From assembly GCA_026874595.1 (NCBI GenBank), contig CM049317.1, forward strand, positions 72,251,618 to 72,315,617: a DNA stretch of 64,000 bases, written 5' to 3'. The translations under genes and the position numbers were made by a program. The stretch comes from Sipunculus nudus (taxonomy: Eukaryota > Annelida > Sipuncula > Golfingiida > Sipunculidae). The stretch's first letter is position 1, and each line of letters opens with the position of its first letter. Of the stretch, positions 23,833 to 36,900 are shown one piece after another. The notes under the pieces are model-generated. The model was not told the origin of the DNA. It ran no database searches and saw nothing but the letters and a program-made list of their open reading frames with translations.

Positions 23833-24851
23833 TCTGACATTTACATGAACAAGTTACTGCAGAGCTGATGTGGCCACCTTGGGCTGTTTTTTTTTTTTTT
23901 TAATTTGACTGGGGGAGAAGACCCACTAAAGCAGCATGCTTGGCAGCCAGTCCACACACTTCCCTCCTTCCTCTCTCTCTCTCCATCCCCTACTAAAATT
24001 GAGCTTTGGAATGAACTTCCACATTCACAGTTTCACCATCATTAGCTTCTTTTAAAAGAAATCTTAGAACTTACTTTTTTATATTAGCTTTTGGTAGTGC
24101 TTGGAAAATAGGATTTGGAAGGACTTCCTAATACCGTCATTATGCTATAGTAATTGTGTCCGTGGTAATGATTTAACCCTAGTCTGTTCTAAGTTCCTAC
24201 AGAGTAAACTTTTGTTAACCGTGTTTTACAGTTTAATTAGCTCTATATAAATGAAAATTATTAATAGTCCCAAGCCGAAAGGAGGGATGAGCACTAAAAT
24301 GGTCCGCGTTTTCCGTCCGTCCGTCCGTCCCGCCCCATCACGGACGCCACACTCTCCTAGTTAAACATACGGCGGGGGACTATTTGTGCCTATCGGCCCT
24401 TGTAATTATTATTTATTGACAATAAAAGCAGATATATTAAAGCCAAATGCTGAAAAGTAAAAGTAAACAGTATAGTAATGAACCCCAAATACTGATACAT
24501 ACTGAAGAAGTCGGAAATATCAGTCATTCTCGTCCAAATTGCGAACGGGAATTGTCGTATACTCGGTGCTCAACTATCAGTGACCCCTCTAAAGCCCCCC
24601 CCCCCCCCCCCCGGCGGTAAATCGAGATGGACCTGTCATACAGCTGTCTCTTTATATGGATATGTGAACAGATCTTTCCCAGGAAGTAAATGGAGATATA
24701 ATCTCCAAGTAAAAAACAGTAACCCAACAATACTGGTACGATCACATCAGACTCATACAATGATTAAAATCAACTCTGTAAAGTACGAGATTATATAATA
24801 TAGTCCGTCCCAATAAGGGACATTATCATAACAGACGGGTGCTAATAATAA
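23833..24851. other. Intergenic sequence with poly(T), CT-rich, CCGTCC and poly(C) tracts
   Basis: It contains T tracts at 23888-23902, a CT-rich run near 23960-23985, a CCGTCCGTCCGTCC run at 24316-24330 and a C tract at 24596-24612. No gene is supported. Confidence 0.6.
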
Positions 24852-26034
24852 CTAGAATACGGGTAGTCGACAAGCGACTATGTGTATCCGCCAAAATCAG
24901 AGTAGGACGGGTGAAGTGAGGCATGGATTGAGTGGCAAGGGGAAATAGTTACATGTGTTACATATTAGAATGGATGTCTGCCACGTAAACATGATTGTAG
25001 GTGGCGCCACCTGTTATTTGAACGAGAAACTATCCTTATGTATACACATGCAAAATTTCAGGTGGACAAGTCAAACCACTGCAGAGATATGTGATTTTAT
25101 CCCACAGCAGACAAACATATGGACGCTGTGCCAAAAAAAAAAAAAAAGACTGCAGGTGACGCCACCATTTTTGTGTATGTTATAAAGCTATCCAAGGGCT
25201 ACATTTGTGTAAACATTGTTTTCCTGATTGGTCAAACGGTTCCCGAGATATAAGCTTGGATGTCTGCAGCGTGAACGTAAATGTAGGTGGCGCCACCTGT
25301 CATAAAATCAAGAGAGCTATCTAGGATGTATACGCATGCCGAATTTCAGGTAATTTGGTCAAACCACTGCAGAGATAAGAGTGATTTTAACCCAAGGCAG
25401 ACAAACAGAAGGACGCTGTGCAAAAATGGCTGCAGGTGGCGCCACCATTTTTGTGTATGTTATAAAGCTATCCAAGGGCTACATTTGTGTAAAAAATTTT
25501 CCTGATTGGCCGAACGAGTCCGGAGGTTTAAGCATGGATATCTACAGCGTGAACGTGAATGTAGGTGGCACCACCTGTCATAAAATTAAGAAAGCTATCT
25601 AGGATGTATACGCATGCCGAATTTCAGGTGAATTAGTCAAACAACTGCTGAGATATGAGTGATTTTAACCCAAGGCCGATGAACAGATGGACACTGCAAA
25701 CATGGTTGCAGGTGGCGCCACCATTTTTGTGTATGTTATAAAGCTATCCAAGGGCTACATTTGTACAACTTTTATTCCTGATCGGTCAAACGGTTCCCGA
25801 GATAAAGTTTATGTGTGGAAACAGACGCACAAATGGACGCTGGGTAGAGAGGAAAGGTCAGAGGTCAAGGCCAAATTGGTTAGGCACCAGTTCACATGTG
25901 ACCCGATAATTGGTGTAAGTTTCGGAAAAATCCGTCCGGTAGTCTCACAGGAGTACTCCGGAAACGAACGCGGCTGTGGCGGAACCCGGTCAAAAACATA
26001 GTTTCCGCAAAACTTCGTATTGGCGGATACAATA
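24852..26034 (-). mobile_element. HINE-like element, copy D (longest, 1.2 kb)
   Basis: The left end is CTAGAATACGGGTAGTCG with the hairpin, then GTATCCGCCAAAATCAGAGT; the right end is CGTATTGGCGGATACAATAA. The interior is a roughly 280-bp dimeric tandem: GTAGGTGGCGCCACCTG-type sites at about 24999, 25283 and 25562 alternate with GCAGGTGGCGCCACCATTT-type sites at about 25153, 25434 and 25709. No open frame encodes a helicase or Rep domain, so it is non-autonomous. Confidence 0.7.
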
Positions 26035-26039
26035 ACTAG

Positions 26040-27000
26040 GGAACATTGGGTCTCAACGCTCAGCTAAATTTGTCTACAAGGATAGGTTTACGAGCTTTTT
26101 CAAAATATGGTTACTGAGATCAGCTTGAAGCCAATCTGTCTTCCCAAACTTGAGTTATAATCCATAAACTAATTTGTGAATGGACGGGCCCTGTGACCTT
26201 GACCCAAAAATCAAAAGGAACCTTGGCAGGTGCGCCACATGGAAGACGGAAAGTTTATGATAAAAGTTTGGCTTAAAATGCATCCACAGGCTTTTTTAAA
26301 CAGTGGGTCCTGTGACCTTGACCTTTTACCTCATGACCCAAAAATAAAAAGGGTTCTTACTTTATTGGTGGGTCTTATGGAAGTCGGGTTTGAAACCATT
26401 ATGTCAATCTAAACTGGAGCTATCATCTGGAAACAAATATGCGGACAGATCCCTGTGACCTTAAACCTTGTGACCTCAAAATCAATCAGAATCTTCCCGT
26501 ATTGGCTGGTCAGCTATATGTGCAAGATCGAAGGGTTGAGATGAAAAGTTTGGCTTAAAATGCATCCATGATCTTTCTAAATATGTGGGTCCTGTGACCT
26601 TGACCTTATCGGGTGGGCCATATACAAGTAAAGTTTGAAAACCATATGTCAATCGAAATTGGAAATATAATCAGGAAACAAATTTGATGGACATAGAGAA
26701 TGACGAACAGACGGACGGACAGGGTGTTTAATATAGGGCATCCGCTTATTCAGGCAACCGATGAAATTAATAGTATCAATATAATTTGGCAGTCTCAAAA
26801 TATAAAAATACAGGTGGCGCCACCTCAGGAGCTGACGACACCGATCATAATCAATAAATACATCGGGTTCCAGGACACTGGATGAAACCACAGATGAGAA
26901 ACGGACATAATTGCGGTCATTTGATGGTCTCAAAAACAAAAAAAATCGTAAAATTTGAAATAGATACAGGTGGCGCCACCAGTTTTCGGGAACTGACAAA
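26040..27000. repeat. Diverged interspersed repeat with recurrent CCTGTGACCTTGACC
   Basis: It opens with GGGTCTCAACGCTCAGCT, resembling GGGTCTCGACACTCAGCTG at 32101. CCTGTGACCTTGACC or close variants recur at intervals of about 130 bp; 32100-32570 has the same organisation. It ends with two GGTGGCGCCACC sites (about 26814 and 26970). Confidence 0.6.
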
Positions 27001-28020
27001 ACTACTCATGGACAATATTCAAGGTAAGATTCATTGCAATCCATGCATTAATTATCAAGATACGGTCCAGGTGGTTTTGTATCCAATGTTAAATTATTTT
27101 GAAGGGTATTCCGGGGCCCAATGGCTCAAAGGACTGGCCCCTCAAATAAGTTTTAAGCCTCCAGTGACTTTGGAAATTTCTGTTATTATTATTTAAATAA
27201 TTATTGATTTTTTCAAATACCACAGATTTGAATTGAAAAGGCAAGATGTCCCTACAAAGCACAGATAAATGGATGCCATTAAGAAAAGTCACGTGCAAAT
27301 GAACCTGCTGGACTTACAACTGCAAAAAAAAAATCGTGCATTAATTAATGTAGCTTTTGCGAAGTTATCACAAAATACTAATTTATATTAACTGTGAGCC
27401 AAAATGAACGAACCACTAACCCCCTACCAAATGACAGATCGGCGCATTTTATAATACTAATGGTCCTTGGGTCACTAAGTACTGTTTTTAATGTGAGACC
27501 TCTGGTGGCGAAAAACAAAATAAGTCATGAAAAGGCAAATCAACGTTTTTTTTTTTTATTATTGAATATTCCTGTCCTTCATTAATCACTTGGTGCCGCC
27601 CTTAAACACATAATCCTGTAAACCAACTGAACAATAAATTATACACGTGCTCATATTATGATTATTCTGGAAATATTCTTTGTCAAACAAAATGTAAATG
27701 AGCTTATCCAGAAATAATATAATTACTTGTGAACGGCTAACTAGTGTCTTTCCTTACTACAAGGTAACACTAATGTCTTACGACTTTTTTTCCCAATAAT
27801 GTAAGATGACATGTATTTAAATATCTTGCCATATATCACACTCATCTGAAATTATCGATTCTACTCATTATGGGGGTTAAAGTAGACAAACTGGTATACA
27901 TAGAAAGCATCCAACACTTAAAGGTGGACAAAGTGGTTACCAAAAAATACTCATTCTTAAATAACATGTTTTTATTAATGGAATTCTGAAACTGACGAAT
28001 GGTTATTCTACCATGAGCAG
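27001..28020. other. Intergenic sequence, nothing recognised
   Basis: AT-rich; no splice-consistent exon, RNA gene or clear repeat was seen. Confidence 0.5.
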
Positions 28021-28039
28021 TGCAGGCTGGAGTGCATAT

Positions 28040-28042
28040 TTT

Positions 28043-28112
<70 letters not shown>
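28040..28112. repeat. (TA)n/(TG)n microsatellite
   Basis: An imperfect TA array with a central TGTGTGTG interruption. Confidence 0.95.
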
Positions 28113-28115
<3 letters not shown>

Positions 28116-28242
28116 CAAAATACACAAAGTAAACCCAAACTTACCGTGGCTGAATAGTTTAAAGAACAATTACTCTTATAATTACATCAGTACTCTACAG
28201 CTTATCAATTGGGAAAAATAAAGGCAACAGAATAAGTATAAT

Positions 28243-28506
28243 GAAATCTGGCAAACCATCTCAAACAATTTTGTGTCACAGGTGTTGAAATCTGGCAAAC
28301 CTTCTCAAACAATTTTGTGTCACAGGTGTTGAAATCTGGCAAACCTTCTCAAACAATTTTGTGTCACAGGTGTTGAAATCTGGCAAACCTTCTCAAACAA
28401 TTTTGTGTCACAGGTGTTGAAATCTGGCAAACCTTCTCAAACAATTTTGTGTCACAGGTGTTGAAATCTGGCAAACCTTCTCAAACAATTTTGTGTCACA
28501 GGTGTT
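28243..28506. repeat. 44-bp minisatellite, six units
   Basis: The unit GAAATCTGGCAAACCTTCTC + AAACAATTTTGTGTCACAGG + TGTT is repeated six times head to tail. Five units are essentially identical; the first has CCATCTC. There are no spacers, so this is not a CRISPR array. Confidence 0.97.
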
Positions 28507-30789
28507 CAAACAATATTTGTTATACAATGACCTTTCTCTACTACTGTTCTATCCAGAGACACTTTTTTTTTGCACAATTTGTACATGTCATAAATACAGC
28601 CCAGATCCAAACTTAAGTTCAAACTGCTACACCTGCATGAAGATTTAACACCTGGAATGGTAAACATTTATAGCCATGCATGTGTTCAATCACAGAGGCA
28701 CCATTTTTATACTGGTGCCGAGAAACCAGTTATATTGATTATATTTACTGGTTTAATAAATTAGCACACAATTACTCAAAATGCTGACTTTTAGCTCAAG
28801 TCATGTGTAAAAATTACTCAAGATACTGGATTTTTAAGTTCTTAATTTTACATAAGTCATCACTGTTGATTGAAAAACAAATCAACCTATAATTTACAAA
28901 TCTCTGAAATTCAGTTAATTTTGATCATAAATCATTCTGCAACAAGTCCAGGTTTGATGTACAGACTTTTGAGGGACAACCTGCTTCATGTTTCCATAGG
29001 TCTTTTAAATCTTTTTTGCTGACAACGATCTAATCTTGCATCAGTAGTTATCTAAATCCTTGTCACTGACAAGACTCTATTGTATATATTTGTCATTCGT
29101 ATAATTTTCTATAGGATATATACAAAAGAATTCCCCTGTAAGAATAAAGCAAAACCTTAAATTAGGACCACCATCAGAACCTCAATAAAGTGGGTCACAT
29201 TTTCAACTTTATATTACAGAATGAAACAAGCAAATTCATAGAATTTATGTCCCCCACTTCCACCTGGTTATTTTAACTTCCTGTGATCTTCATGCTTGCC
29301 TTCTGAATGTTTTAGTTTTTAGTTTCCCCTGAAGATGTCTCCACAGGTCAATTTTTTTTGTTTGGAAGTCGGAATAAAAGGGAAAGTTTTTGTTTTGGAG
29401 CTGGTGATAATAAATTTTCAGACAGACTCTCCCAAAACTAATCCCAACAAGGGTATGCTTGAGAGCAATCACTGATCCAAATTTGAATGTAATCAGATAA
29501 TATTTAGGAAAATTATCACACAGAAATGAGAACCTATTAAACAGACAGACAGAGGAACAGGCAGACAGACAAACCCAAATCAATGTCCCCTGTTCTGCGG
29601 AAGCGGGGCACAAAAAAAGAATCACGTCATGAGAAAGTGGTTCTTATTTGAGGTGGTCGCTACACTCAGGTGGCTGTCAGGGGAGGTTTTACTGGATTTC
29701 ACTGTGTCTTACAAAATGGACACCAGAGTGTGTTGATGAACAATTGAGGTATAACTGTGAATCATGAATAATCCCAAACAAAATACAAGTAAAATGTTTC
29801 AACAAAGGAAAACCAAAAGAAAAGTAAAAAAGTGAACATTTTATGTTCTGATTATTTAAATAATCATATTAAAACGTGGCTAAATGCAAAACAAGTGATG
29901 GCCATGTGGGGTTCTCTTTTAATACATAATTAATTTGTATTTCAAAGTCAAATATGTTAATCACTGTTTGTCTGATCTGAGCAGGTTAGGGCTCATCCAC
30001 AATGAGTGACATTTTTCAAAGCATACAGAAGGGGGGGGGGGGGGAGGGGTGAAAAGAAACTGTATGCTTGTCAGAAAAACTACATATTCCTGGCCCCATC
30101 TGTGATCTTCTGAAGCATAATTTATCGACTTCTACTTTTGAAGTTTATTATCATGTGTGCTTACATACATCTAGGTGTAGACTGCTCACTGGTTGTGACT
30201 TGCCAACATTTGAAGGATTTGGGTGTTTCTTTCCCATTTTATTCAGCAATGTTTGGCATATTCTAATTAGCAGGTCACAAGGTCAACTTTTTCTTTTAAT
30301 ACTCTGGGGAGGAGGGGGTGGGGTTGAAAATTTATGCACTCTTTGTGCTATTTGGAAAATGTTCATAATTGTGAATGACCCCTTAGTACAACAATGGCGA
30401 TTAGTCCATTTTTGATGTACAGTATGTAGCTTAGCAGATTTTCTCTGACCTCCAGAAACTTACCTTTACACTAGTAAGGGAACTAAGGGTTATTGTATCA
30501 GCATTATGTTCAAGTGATTCAAACAACAAACCAAGACATTATAAACAGAGGCAGAATGGTCTTCAAAACTGCTGTGGTAAATCATTAACAAATAAAATAA
30601 ATGCAAGAACATTGGTGTATGACTTTGCATGAGATATATTCCCAAAAGAGGAAAACACTGCATCTCAGGACAGCGATGAGTCGATGGCAAGATGTGTCCA
30701 AGTAATGGTTTCAGTTTGGATGCAGCTGTGTCACAACATGATGATATGAGCCTTCTCAGTGACGGAAGAAAATGTCCACAGAATCACGA
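28507..30789. other. Intergenic/HAT1 3' flank including probable 3'UTR
   Basis: Sequence downstream of the HAT1 stop on the minus strand. AATAAA on the minus strand occurs near 30236 and 30143 (TTTATT on the plus strand) and could end the transcript. 29236-29615 is an interspersed repeat also present at 40872-41280 (shared GACAGACAAACCCAAATCAA and a GTCCCC..GAAGCGGGG end). A poly(G) run lies at about 30031-30049. Confidence 0.5.
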
Positions 30790-30957
30790 TCATGACATGG
30801 ACATCCGGTCCGTTATTCGTCTATATTCCTCAACTGTTTCCTCAAATGCTTTCTGTAGGTATAACAGTCTTTGTTCTGCTGTCCAGTTGTTCATGGTTGC
30901 AGCCAGCTCTGTTGGGTTGAGGGAGCGACGAAGCTTTTCAAAATCGCGGCCATTTTT
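30790..30957 (-). CDS. HAT1: HAT1 exon 12, stop codon
   Basis: Acceptor ggtgtttcag. It encodes KNGRDFEKLRRSLNPTELAA, then QKAFEETVEEYRRITDRMSM and S, with TGA at 30792-30790; compare human LRPEEL and ELVEDYRRVIERL. Confidence 0.96.
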   Translation of the reverse strand, partial: KNGRDFEKLRRSLNPTELAATMNNWTAEQRLLYLQKAFEETVEEYRRITDRMSMS

Positions 30958-33900
30958 CTGAAACACCAATGCATCAAAACTGAAAAGATGATAACGATGA
31001 TAAGATGATAAAGATTTGAACCAGTGATGATAAAGAACCCAATGATCAATGATACTGAACTTGTTTAATCAGTGCTGTTTTAAGCACATATCATAGAAAA
31101 AGCTGGCATTAGAATGCAGTTCTAAGCAACCATAGGGCATTCAAGAAATCATCCGAGTTGATAAATGGTGAAATAGTGGAGAAACCCAGGCAAGAATCTA
31201 TCTGCACAGTCTGGTGGCAATAAATTGTAAAAGCGGAACACTTTTTACCACACCCCTAATCTTCAAATTAAGGTAGGATAAGCCTCATCTGGACACACAC
31301 CAGTGTTCATAGCTAATGATTAGGCTGGTTCCCTGCCCTCTTTCTCTCCCAATGGTCACCTCCTCATCTTCATATTACGACCATCAGTGGGGCCCTCATG
31401 TTCCAGGATTCACCGGGAGATTTTGACACCCGTAGTCCTATATAATCTGGTTTGCATGTTAATATTAAACATAAAAGAACTAAAAATGTCAAATATTAGG
31501 AGGATTTCCTTCAAACTTGTATGGATTGTTTATTTTCTTATATTTTAACCAATGGTTGTCATATCTGTGCTAGTGCATGAAAAATAACAATATTAAATAC
31601 TATTTCCATGGTAAAAAAATAAAAATAAACAGCCGCCGGCCCACATCGTTTTCCCTGTAAAAGCCTGAGAAACATATAATTAAATTTTTTTGCCTAATGC
31701 CAGAAATACTGAAGTTCTCCTACACCAGAATGGTTTAAACCTAGTTTTCTGTTCCTATATATATGCAGCAGGAACTCTGAAAATTTCGTGAATGATGCAC
31801 AGAAAAAATTTCAATAGAAGTTAATGTAGTCATAGCATAGAAACCTCTGCCAGAATCTCCAACTCACACTTTATGTTTTTTACACACTATCATGCTTCAG
31901 TTACAAGGATTCAACTGGTGACTGACAGTAACACCTATGAATGGGCAGCTTCTTCGCAGGGACAAAGAAATCCCACTGTGTAACATGGATATTTAATCCT
32001 TTGAGTTAAAAATATATTATGGTTATCTTGATCAACTCCACAATGTAGCATATTGTACTTTTGGTATTATCCTAACCCTCAACAAAATTTCTTTTAAACT
32101 TGGGTCTCGACACTCAGCTGAATTTGTCTTTAAGGATATTTTTAAAGAAATTTTTCAGAATGACAGTCCTGTGACCTTGTGATGAAAAAATCTTAGAACT
32201 TATTATCCTTGAACTTACAGCATTTCGATTATTATAACAATCTTTTAAAAAGTGACCTTGACATCTGACCATGTAACCTCAAAATCAACAAATTCCCTCA
32301 CTTTAGGCAAATAAGCCACATGTGAAAGATGGAAAGTTTGGGATGAAGAATTTGATTTACAGTGCATACACAATCTTTATAAAGATGTGTATCCTGTGAG
32401 CTTCAACTTTGATCTCTGATCAAAATAAATTTACTTAAGTGGTGGGTCATTATTAAATCAAGTTGGAAGCCAATCTGTCTATCCAAAGCAGAATTATCAT
32501 CTATAGACTTATTTGTGAATGGATTGACCCTGTGACCTTGACCTCGGACCCTATGACCCCATTTATTTTATTAACAAATGGAGTACTATTGTCACACAGA
32601 TTTTGACTTGGCCATATAACTTATAAGCAGAACATATAATATAAGAGTTAACTATTTATTAAAAAAAATTACAAATATTGTCCCAAATATAATTTTTATA
32701 AAAAATAATAAGAGAATCATATGATTTTTTTAAATGAAATATAACTGATATGATTATTAAAATAATATTAAAGAATATATTCATGAATGCATTCATGAAT
32801 ACATTTTGAAAGTATTTGCACGAGTATTCATATACTTTCATTTTTACCTGAATTCCTATTGTATATGCAAGAAATTTTAGAATGGAGTACATAATCATAT
32901 TCGTATTTAAATACAATTACAAAGTATTCGCACCATGTCTGGTATTTATTCAGTTTCACCAACCAATGATGTTGAGAATCCAGAATATACAAAATTCACA
33001 CATTTAAATAATGATCATAAGTACCTGGTTTTATGGCTTTTATTTATATTAAAAAATAACTGTAAAAAATTCATTTTGGACTAATTTCACATCAATGTAC
33101 ACACTAGACACAGTAGGAATCTAGATTAATATTATCAACTGCATCTTTGTCTATCATTAATTTCCTTCATATGATCCCTAATGATTAGTAATGAATAATA
33201 TGATTTACTTCTTTATCATTAAAATTGAACTGAAAAATGCCATAGGTGACTGCATGGTGTTATTTGGAATATGTGACATTCTACCCATCGATACAAGATT
33301 CTTATATCATCAGTAACTGCAAGTTAATTTCCTGTTATTATAAACTAACAAATTCCTTTTCTATTTTTCTTTAATTTGTTATTAAAAACCAATAAAAATT
33401 TATTAATTTATTGTTTATTGTTATGTTGTTGGTTAAAACTACTAGATGAGTTGGGTTGGACACCTGGATCAACTGTGGCTGGCCATAAGCTGCCTGGATT
33501 CCTGTATGCCTCGCCTCAAGCGTGCATAATTTGATGAAACGTCAACAAGGTCAACATACAGGTGACTCAAGAGGGGCTGGAGAGAGCCAAAGTCTGACAG
33601 GGTCTCATAAAAAACATTAATAAAAGCTACAATTTTTTGGCCAATTTCTTTCAGCTTTCTAAACTAAAAAGCTGAAATCCTAATGTGTGCATGATATGAA
33701 AATTATATCAACAGAGCTCACAGGACACAAACGTGCCATGGTCACAGTTGGGCAAAATTTAAGGTACTAATTTTATATTTATACTAATAACTTATAAAAT
33801 TTGAAAAATTCAGAACTAATTTTGGGTATTCAATTGAATCTTGATTAAATAATGTTACATCCCTGACAAAAAAATCTCTAGCTTCAGCAATGTCCTTGTT

Positions 33901-36900
33901 AAGGGAGTAAATATATTTCTTGATTTTTTACAAAGTGCATTATGTTTGGGCCCATAACTTAAAACAAATACGCAATACTGACATCATTCTGGCATGTGCA
34001 TAGAGAATGAAAAATATGTATATTATTTATGATTAAAGTCAGATCAGTGGTTTTGATATTAGGCAGTCTTGAAGTGTAACAATGGGTTTTTAATGGAAAA
34101 ATGAAGTTTTTCATTAATATCTCAAAGGTATTAAGTCCTAGTGACCAAATTCTTGGCATGGTAGGGGATTTTGGAGACATCTAACTGTATGCCGAATTTA
34201 AGGAACTAATAGCTGAAGCTGGGGAGCTGAGCTCTTGCAAACTGCATAACACTAGCTTGATGTAAACAATACGTTACATGGTGCTTGAAAACTTATTAAA
34301 ATCTACAGTTTTTGATCAACTGGTTTCAAATTTTTGGTGTTAACAGTTGAAATGCTAACAAAAACATGCTGTGAAAATTAAATCCACAGTACTTACAGGA
34401 AAAAAACGTGCCATGGTCAAAGTTGGGCAAAATTTAAGGTACCAATTTTTTATTTTTATTAATATTTTAGAAAATTTAAAAGATTTTCATCTAATTTTGG
34501 GTATACAATTTAATTTTGATTAATTAAAGTTATATTACTGGAAAAAAGGTCGATAGCTTTAACATTTTTTGTGTTAAGTGATCAAATATCTTTCCTGATT
34601 TTTTACAAAATTCATTATGTTTGGGCCTATAACTTTTTTAAATTAAATAATACAGACATAATTTCTGGCATGTACATAGGAACTATATAGAGGAATATTC
34701 ATGGTAAATATGAGGAAAAACAGATGAGTGGTTTTGATATTAGGCAGTCCTGAAGTGTGAAAATAGGTTTTTATTAAAAAATTGAGGTTTTTCCTTAATT
34801 TCTCAAAGGAACGAAGTTGCAAAGACCCAGTTTTCGGCTTGGTAGGAGATCTTGGGGACATCTAACATTATGCCGAATTTTGGATTCCTAGGTCTTGCGG
34901 TTTCAAAACGTGCCACATCTACGGACGGACGGACAGACGGACGGACAGACGACAGACAATGGACCACGACTATAGCTCAGATGACTTATAGTCAGCTGAG
35001 CTAAAAAATAGAAAAATATTGTTAAAATAACAAAAAATACAGGTGGTAACACCACTGAGCTAAAAATCATTACTGTTCACATTACTTTACTCACTGACAA
35101 ACCAACCAGAAAAGCAAGGGGATTACATGATAGTATTAATACCTTTGAGTACCAGCAGAGGTTTAAATGTGATAATATTCAATATTGAACATGCAAAGCC
35201 GTCTAATGGCTATGGGCTTCACTAATTATACAATTAATAGATTACTGACCTGGAAAGGCATGTTGAGTCTTCGTTTGACGTCCAGTCTGTATGCTTTATA
35301 CTGCTCTTTATCGCTGGTGTCTGTAGCCTTCAGTCGCAAAATCTCATACACTCGACGTGCCTGTTTCTGGGAAACACACCATCAACAATTTATGTGTTAA
35401 TGTTGGTAGAAAAATTCTAGTCAGTTTCTGGCGAGACTTGCATATCTGACATGTTATGAATATTATGAGAGATACAGTTTCTAAAAATATAGATGTAAAT
35501 GGAACCAAACATATTCCAGTGCATACATCCTGGGTTTAAACCAAATACAACTGGTATAAATTTCTCAAGGAAAAAAAGAATCAACATTGTTCCAACATGT
35601 ATGAAACATATATATGTTACAGCAAATACCTTTAATTATGTAATTTATTATAAAATAACCTGTTAGGAGCTTTCAGAAATTAAGTGAGAGGAGTGGCTCT
35701 ATATTTATTTATATAATGCACTTTTTTAAAACAATTCTACACTGAAGAGAAACAGGAAGAGCTTAAAAGTACGAAATATATCAGTTATGAAGAAATGGAA
35801 CTCTCCTGTCCTAAAGTTCTGAAAACATGTGAGAGCATTCCAAAACAAGAATGCTCAATGCAGACCATAAGTGGTGGGGGATTATAACACCTTATCTGGC
35901 ACAGGGCTAATAATCAGACCAATGAGAGCGGATGTCCTGGTGTAATCAGACCAACAGGTGTTGCACTTTAAAAATTTGGAGCTGGATGCACAATGTGATA
36001 ACACACTCTCACTGGTCTGATTACAATCCTTTGCCTTGTGCGCACCCTGGTGTTTGAGCCCAGAAAATATTGCTATACAAAGCAGTGGTTTTGAGAGAAA
36101 AAATGATATTTTGGGACAACTGCAGTGTATAACCCTTGTATTAGGTAGATGTGAAGTAATAAACTACATGATGTATTCATTTCAGGGTTGACATTTTTTA
36201 AGAAAGTTCAATTAAGCAGTTCGCTTATTCAAATACTGTCACAGCATCTATGATTTATCATCTTGGCATCGTTGACCATGTCCTCACTAGCATCTGTACT
36301 TACTTTGTCAATTTTGAGCTTCATCTTGGCCTCGTTGACCGTGTCCTCACTAGTATCTGTACTTATTCTGTTAATTTTGAGCTTCATCTTGGCCTCACTG
36401 ACCATGTCCTCACTAGTATCTGTACTTACTTTGTCAATTTTGAGCTTCATCTTGGCCTCGTTGACCATGTCCTCACTAGTATCTGTACTTATTCTGTTAA
36501 TTTTGAGCTTCATCTTGGCCTGACTGACCATGTCCTCACTAGTATCTGTACTTACTCTGTTAATTTTGAGCTTCATCTTGGCCTAGTTGACCATGTCCTC
36601 ACTAGTATCTGTACTTGATTTGTTAATTTTGAGCTTCATCTTGGCCTCATTGACCATGTCCTCACTAGTATCCGTACATACTCTGTTAATTTTGAGCTTC
36701 ATCTTGGCCTCATTGACCATGTCCTCACTACTATCTGTACTTACTCTGTTAATTTTGAGCTTCATCTTGGCCTCATTGACCATGTCCTCACTATTATCTG
36801 TACTTACTCTGTTAATTTTGAGCTTCATCTTGGCCTCATTGACCATGTCCTCACTAGTATCTGTACTTACTCTGTTAATTTTGAGCTTCATCTTGGCCTT

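Noticed and set aside
28243-28506. CRISPR array
   Set aside because: Units are directly adjacent 44-bp repeats with no spacers, in a eukaryotic genome.
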